Of a stretch of DNA of 7,082 nt, positions 5,568-7,082 are shown in pieces. The DNA comes from Pseudomonadota bacterium. GTDB lineage: Bacteria; Pseudomonadota; Alphaproteobacteria; Rhizobiales; Rhizobiaceae. Positions within the stretch are counted from its first letter, which is position 1. Each line of letters begins with the position of its first letter. The position numbers and the translations under genes were made by a program. The notes under the pieces are model-generated. The model was not told where the DNA came from. It saw nothing but the letters and a program-made list of their open reading frames with translations, and searched no databases. The stretch spans positions 1 to 7,082 of the forward strand of contig JAEYXI010000072.1 of assembly GCA_023428515.1 (NCBI GenBank), read 5' to 3'.

Positions 5568-6551
5568 TCAAGCATTGCCGATCAGCACGCCGGCGGCGAG
5601 GACGAGGCTGCCGCCGAGCACCACCTGCAGCACGGCGCGGAAGAACGGCGTCTCCATGTAGCGATTCTGGATGAAGGCGATCGCCCAGAGTTCGACGAAC
5701 ACAACGGCGATCGCGATCGCCGTCGCCGTCCAGAAATGCGGAATGAGATAGGGCAGCGCGTGGCCCAGCCCGCCGATGGCAGTCATAATGCCCGAAGCAA
5801 GGCCGCGCTTCACCGGCGAGCCGCGCCCAGACAGCTTGCCGTCGTCATGCGCGGCCTCGGTGAAGCCCATGGAGATGCCGGCGCCGACCGATGCCGAGAG
5901 GCCGACGAGAAAGGTCTGCCATGTATCGCCGGTGGCGAAGGCGGCGGCGAAGATCGGCGCCAGCGTCGACACCGAGCCGTCCATCAGCCCGGCCAGCCCT
6001 GGCTGCACATAGGTCAGGATGAACTGGCGTCGCTCGGCGGCGTTCTCCTCTGCCTTTACGTCCTCGGGCACATGCTCCAGGCCCAGCCGGCGCGCCAGCG
6101 ATTCATGGCTCTGCTCCGCCGCCGCGAGGTCGCCGAGCAGCTTTCGCGTCGAGGCGTCCGACGTGCGCTTCGCGGCTTCGAGGTAGAAGCGGTGCGCCTG
6201 GTCCTCCATCGCCTCGGCCTGCCCGCGCACCGTGTCGACGCCGAGCGGCCGGACCAGCCAGTCGGGCTTGCGTTCATAGTAGCCCTTCACATGCTCGCGG
6301 CGGATGAGCGGGATGCGCTCGCCGAAGCGTTTCCGGTGCTGCTCGATCAGCGCCGCGCGATGGCGATCCTCTTCATCGGCCATGCCGTCGAACACGGCGG
6401 CCGAAGCGGGAAAGTCGTCGCGCAGACCGTCTGCATAGGCACGATAGATGCGCCCGTCATCCTCCTCCGAAGAAATCGCGAGTGCGAGGATTTCCTGCTC
6501 GGAAAGCGAATCGAAGGGGCGGCGGCCGAAACCGAAGACACGGGAAAGCAT
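5568..6551 (-). CDS. mbfA: membrane-bound ferritin-like iron exporter MbfA (rubrerythrin-VIT1 fusion)
   Basis: The 327-residue protein joins an N-terminal ferritin-like/rubrerythrin domain (about 15-160) to a C-terminal VIT1-type membrane domain (about 175-327). The first domain has LSEQEILALAISSEEDD (16-32), an EEDRH with ExxH at 61-64, MEDQAHRFY (115-123) and AEQSHE with ExxH at 146-149, as expected for a di-iron site. The membrane domain begins with QPGLAGLMDGSVSTLAP (183-199), the VIT1 signature, and has several hydrophobic helices to the end. In Agrobacterium and Bradyrhizobium, MbfA exports iron from the cytoplasm and protects against iron and peroxide stress, and its gene is repressed by Irr under low iron. 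The start MLSRVFGF fits known relatives; its Shine-Dalgarno sequence is weak. An ICE-type operator lies 9 bases upstream. It converges with the NIPSNAP gene. Confidence 0.93.
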   Translation of the reverse strand: MLSRVFGFGRRPFDSLSEQEILALAISSEEDDGRIYRAYADGLRDDFPASAAVFDGMADEEDRHRAALIEQHRKRFGERIPLIRREHVKGYYERKPDWLVRPLGVDTVRGQAEAMEDQAHRFYLEAAKRTSDASTRKLLGDLAAAEQSHESLARRLGLEHVPEDVKAEENAAERRQFILTYVQPGLAGLMDGSVSTLAPIFAAAFATGDTWQTFLVGLSASVGAGISMGFTEAAHDDGKLSGRGSPVKRGLASGIMTAIGGLGHALPYLIPHFWTATAIAIAVVFVELWAIAFIQNRYMETPFFRAVLQVVLGGSLVLAAGVLIGNA

Positions 6552-6560
6552 GAGGTTCGT

Positions 6561-6591
6561 GCTCTAGTTTAGAACTATTCTAAACTAGAGC
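6561..6591. promoter_or_regulatory. Irr-type operator (ICE box) within a perfect 31-base palindrome
   Basis: GCTCTAGTTTAGAA (6561-6574) and TTCTAAACTAGAGC (6578-6591) are exact reverse complements around CTA. The core TTTAGAA-CTA-TTCTAAA (6568-6584) matches, from memory, the iron control element bound by Irr in rhizobia. It lies 9 bases before the mbfA start codon and would overlap the -10 of the candidate promoter, consistent with repression when iron is scarce. It may also affect the divergent gene 123 bases to the right, but this is less likely. Confidence 0.8.
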
Positions 6592-6610
6592 TTTCGCGGC
6601 CATGCCGCAA
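6582..6610 (-). promoter_or_regulatory. candidate mbfA promoter overlapping the ICE box
   Basis: On the minus strand TTGCGG (6610-6605) and TAGTTT (6587-6582) are 17 bases apart, a modest match to -35/-10 elements. The -10 falls inside the palindrome, so Irr-type binding would block it. The match is weak, and other placements are possible. Confidence 0.35.
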
Positions 6611-6655
6611 TGGCGAAACCTTGATCCAGGAACGTGAATTTCCCCTGCTGGCTCT

Positions 6656-6703
6656 TCCTATAGCCGGACTTCGGCATATATAAGCTAACATTCGCCTATA
6701 GGA
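6656..6703. repeat. separated inverted repeat over the upstream region of the final gene
   Basis: TCCTATAG (6656-6663) and CTATAGGA (6696-6703) are exact reverse complements 32 bases apart. The right arm includes the ribosome binding bases (TAGGAG, 6699-6704) of the gene at 6714. A TATATAAG string (6677-6684) between the arms looks like a -10 element, and a small GCCG-GACTT-CGGC hairpin lies at 6663-6675. It could be a pair of operator half-sites or an RNA fold; no regulator is known. Confidence 0.4.
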
Positions 6704-6713
6704 GTATTCGATC

Positions 6714-7064
6714 GTGAAGCAGCAGAAGCCCGGCTCTCAGAAACCCGCCGATCCGCATGCCGAACCCTTCGATCCGCAGCCGCTGCTGGATCTGATCGCC
6801 GGCATCCAGGCCGACCTCGACCGCCTGAAGGGCCTGGTCGAGAATGCCGCGCCCAAATACGACCCGGCCAATCCGGCCAACAAGACGGCCGACGGCAAGC
6901 TTTCCGAGGAAGGGGTGGAGTGCTGCTACCGCATGTTCGACGAAGGCGCGAGCCGCTACTCGGTCGCGCGCGCGATGAAGATCTCCTTCGCGGCGGCCAC
7001 CCATCGCTTCGCCGCCTGGCGCAAGGCCGGCGGCGAGAAGAGGGTGCGTACGCTCCTCGGCTAA
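6714..7064 (+). CDS. conserved hypothetical protein with HTH-like C-terminal half
   Basis: The 116-residue protein starts at GTG, with TAGGAG 9 bases upstream. The first ~60 residues are polar and proline-rich, with a short helix LLDLIAGIQADLDRLKGLVENAA (24-46) and a PANPANK patch. The second half, EEGVECCYRMFDEGASRYSVARAMKISFAAATHRFAAWRKAGG (65-107), resembles the resolvase or transposase type of helix-turn-helix: a first helix ending in DEGAS, then YSVARAMKIS, then a recognition-like helix with THRFAAWR. It is therefore possibly DNA binding, but no catalytic domain is visible and I do not recognise a named family. It is divergent from mbfA across 162 bases. GC and codon choice match its neighbours, so there is no sign of recent transfer. 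Confidence 0.75.
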   Translation: MKQQKPGSQKPADPHAEPFDPQPLLDLIAGIQADLDRLKGLVENAAPKYDPANPANKTADGKLSEEGVECCYRMFDEGASRYSVARAMKISFAAATHRFAAWRKAGGEKRVRTLLG

Positions 7065-7082
7065 ATGCCGGCTACACGAAAC

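Noticed and set aside
5736..6572. 278-codon plus-strand frame opposite mbfA
   Set aside because: Shadow of the mbfA reading frame; the minus strand carries clear rubrerythrin and VIT1 motifs.
6629..6654. GGAAC upstream of the final gene as a second EcfG-type promoter
   Set aside because: No CGTT or GTT occurs 16-17 bases downstream, so only half of the element is present.

Overview
The window reads as chromosomal DNA from an alphaproteobacterium of the order Hyphomicrobiales (Rhizobiales), most like Mesorhizobium or another Phyllobacteriaceae member. The grounds are high GC with GC-rich third codon positions, a rhizobial-type MbfA iron exporter behind an Irr/ICE-type operator, a GGAAC-N16-CGTT promoter of the EcfG general stress type, and a short DUF1127 protein. 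The genus is inferred from family knowledge, not from a search.

Positions 1-3013 hold the end of a TAXI-type TRAP transporter operon on the + strand: the C-terminal part of the solute-binding protein, a fused DctQ/DctM-like permease starting at GTG, and a DUF1850 protein whose ATG overlaps the permease stop (ATGA). The substrate cannot be read from the sequence. Positions 3014-3590 are a 577-base intergenic stretch. It contains a possible 47-codon minus-strand gene, a tandem repeat upstream of that gene, a 20-base direct repeat, an EcfG-type promoter and a 23-base palindrome just downstream of it. These lead into a DUF892/YciE-like ferritin-fold gene (3591-4097) that ends in a good intrinsic terminator.

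Positions 4159-5564 form a divergent regulator locus. An ArsR-type winged-helix regulator (minus) faces a DUF1127 gene and a NIPSNAP-family gene (plus) across a 68-base gap that holds a small inverted repeat suited to be an operator. Positions 5568-6551 (minus) encode MbfA, a rubrerythrin-like domain fused to a VIT1-like membrane domain. A perfect 31-base palindrome containing TTTAGAA-N3-TTCTAAA lies 9 bases before its start codon. A divergent conserved-hypothetical gene with an HTH-like C-terminal half (6714-7064) closes the window.

The shared theme from 3.3 kb onward is stress and iron handling: a stress-promoter-driven ferritin-fold protein and an Irr-type controlled iron exporter, with a small regulator locus between them. 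I see no mobile element, CRISPR array, tRNA or rRNA, and no clearly new multi-gene system. The most informative content is regulatory DNA.
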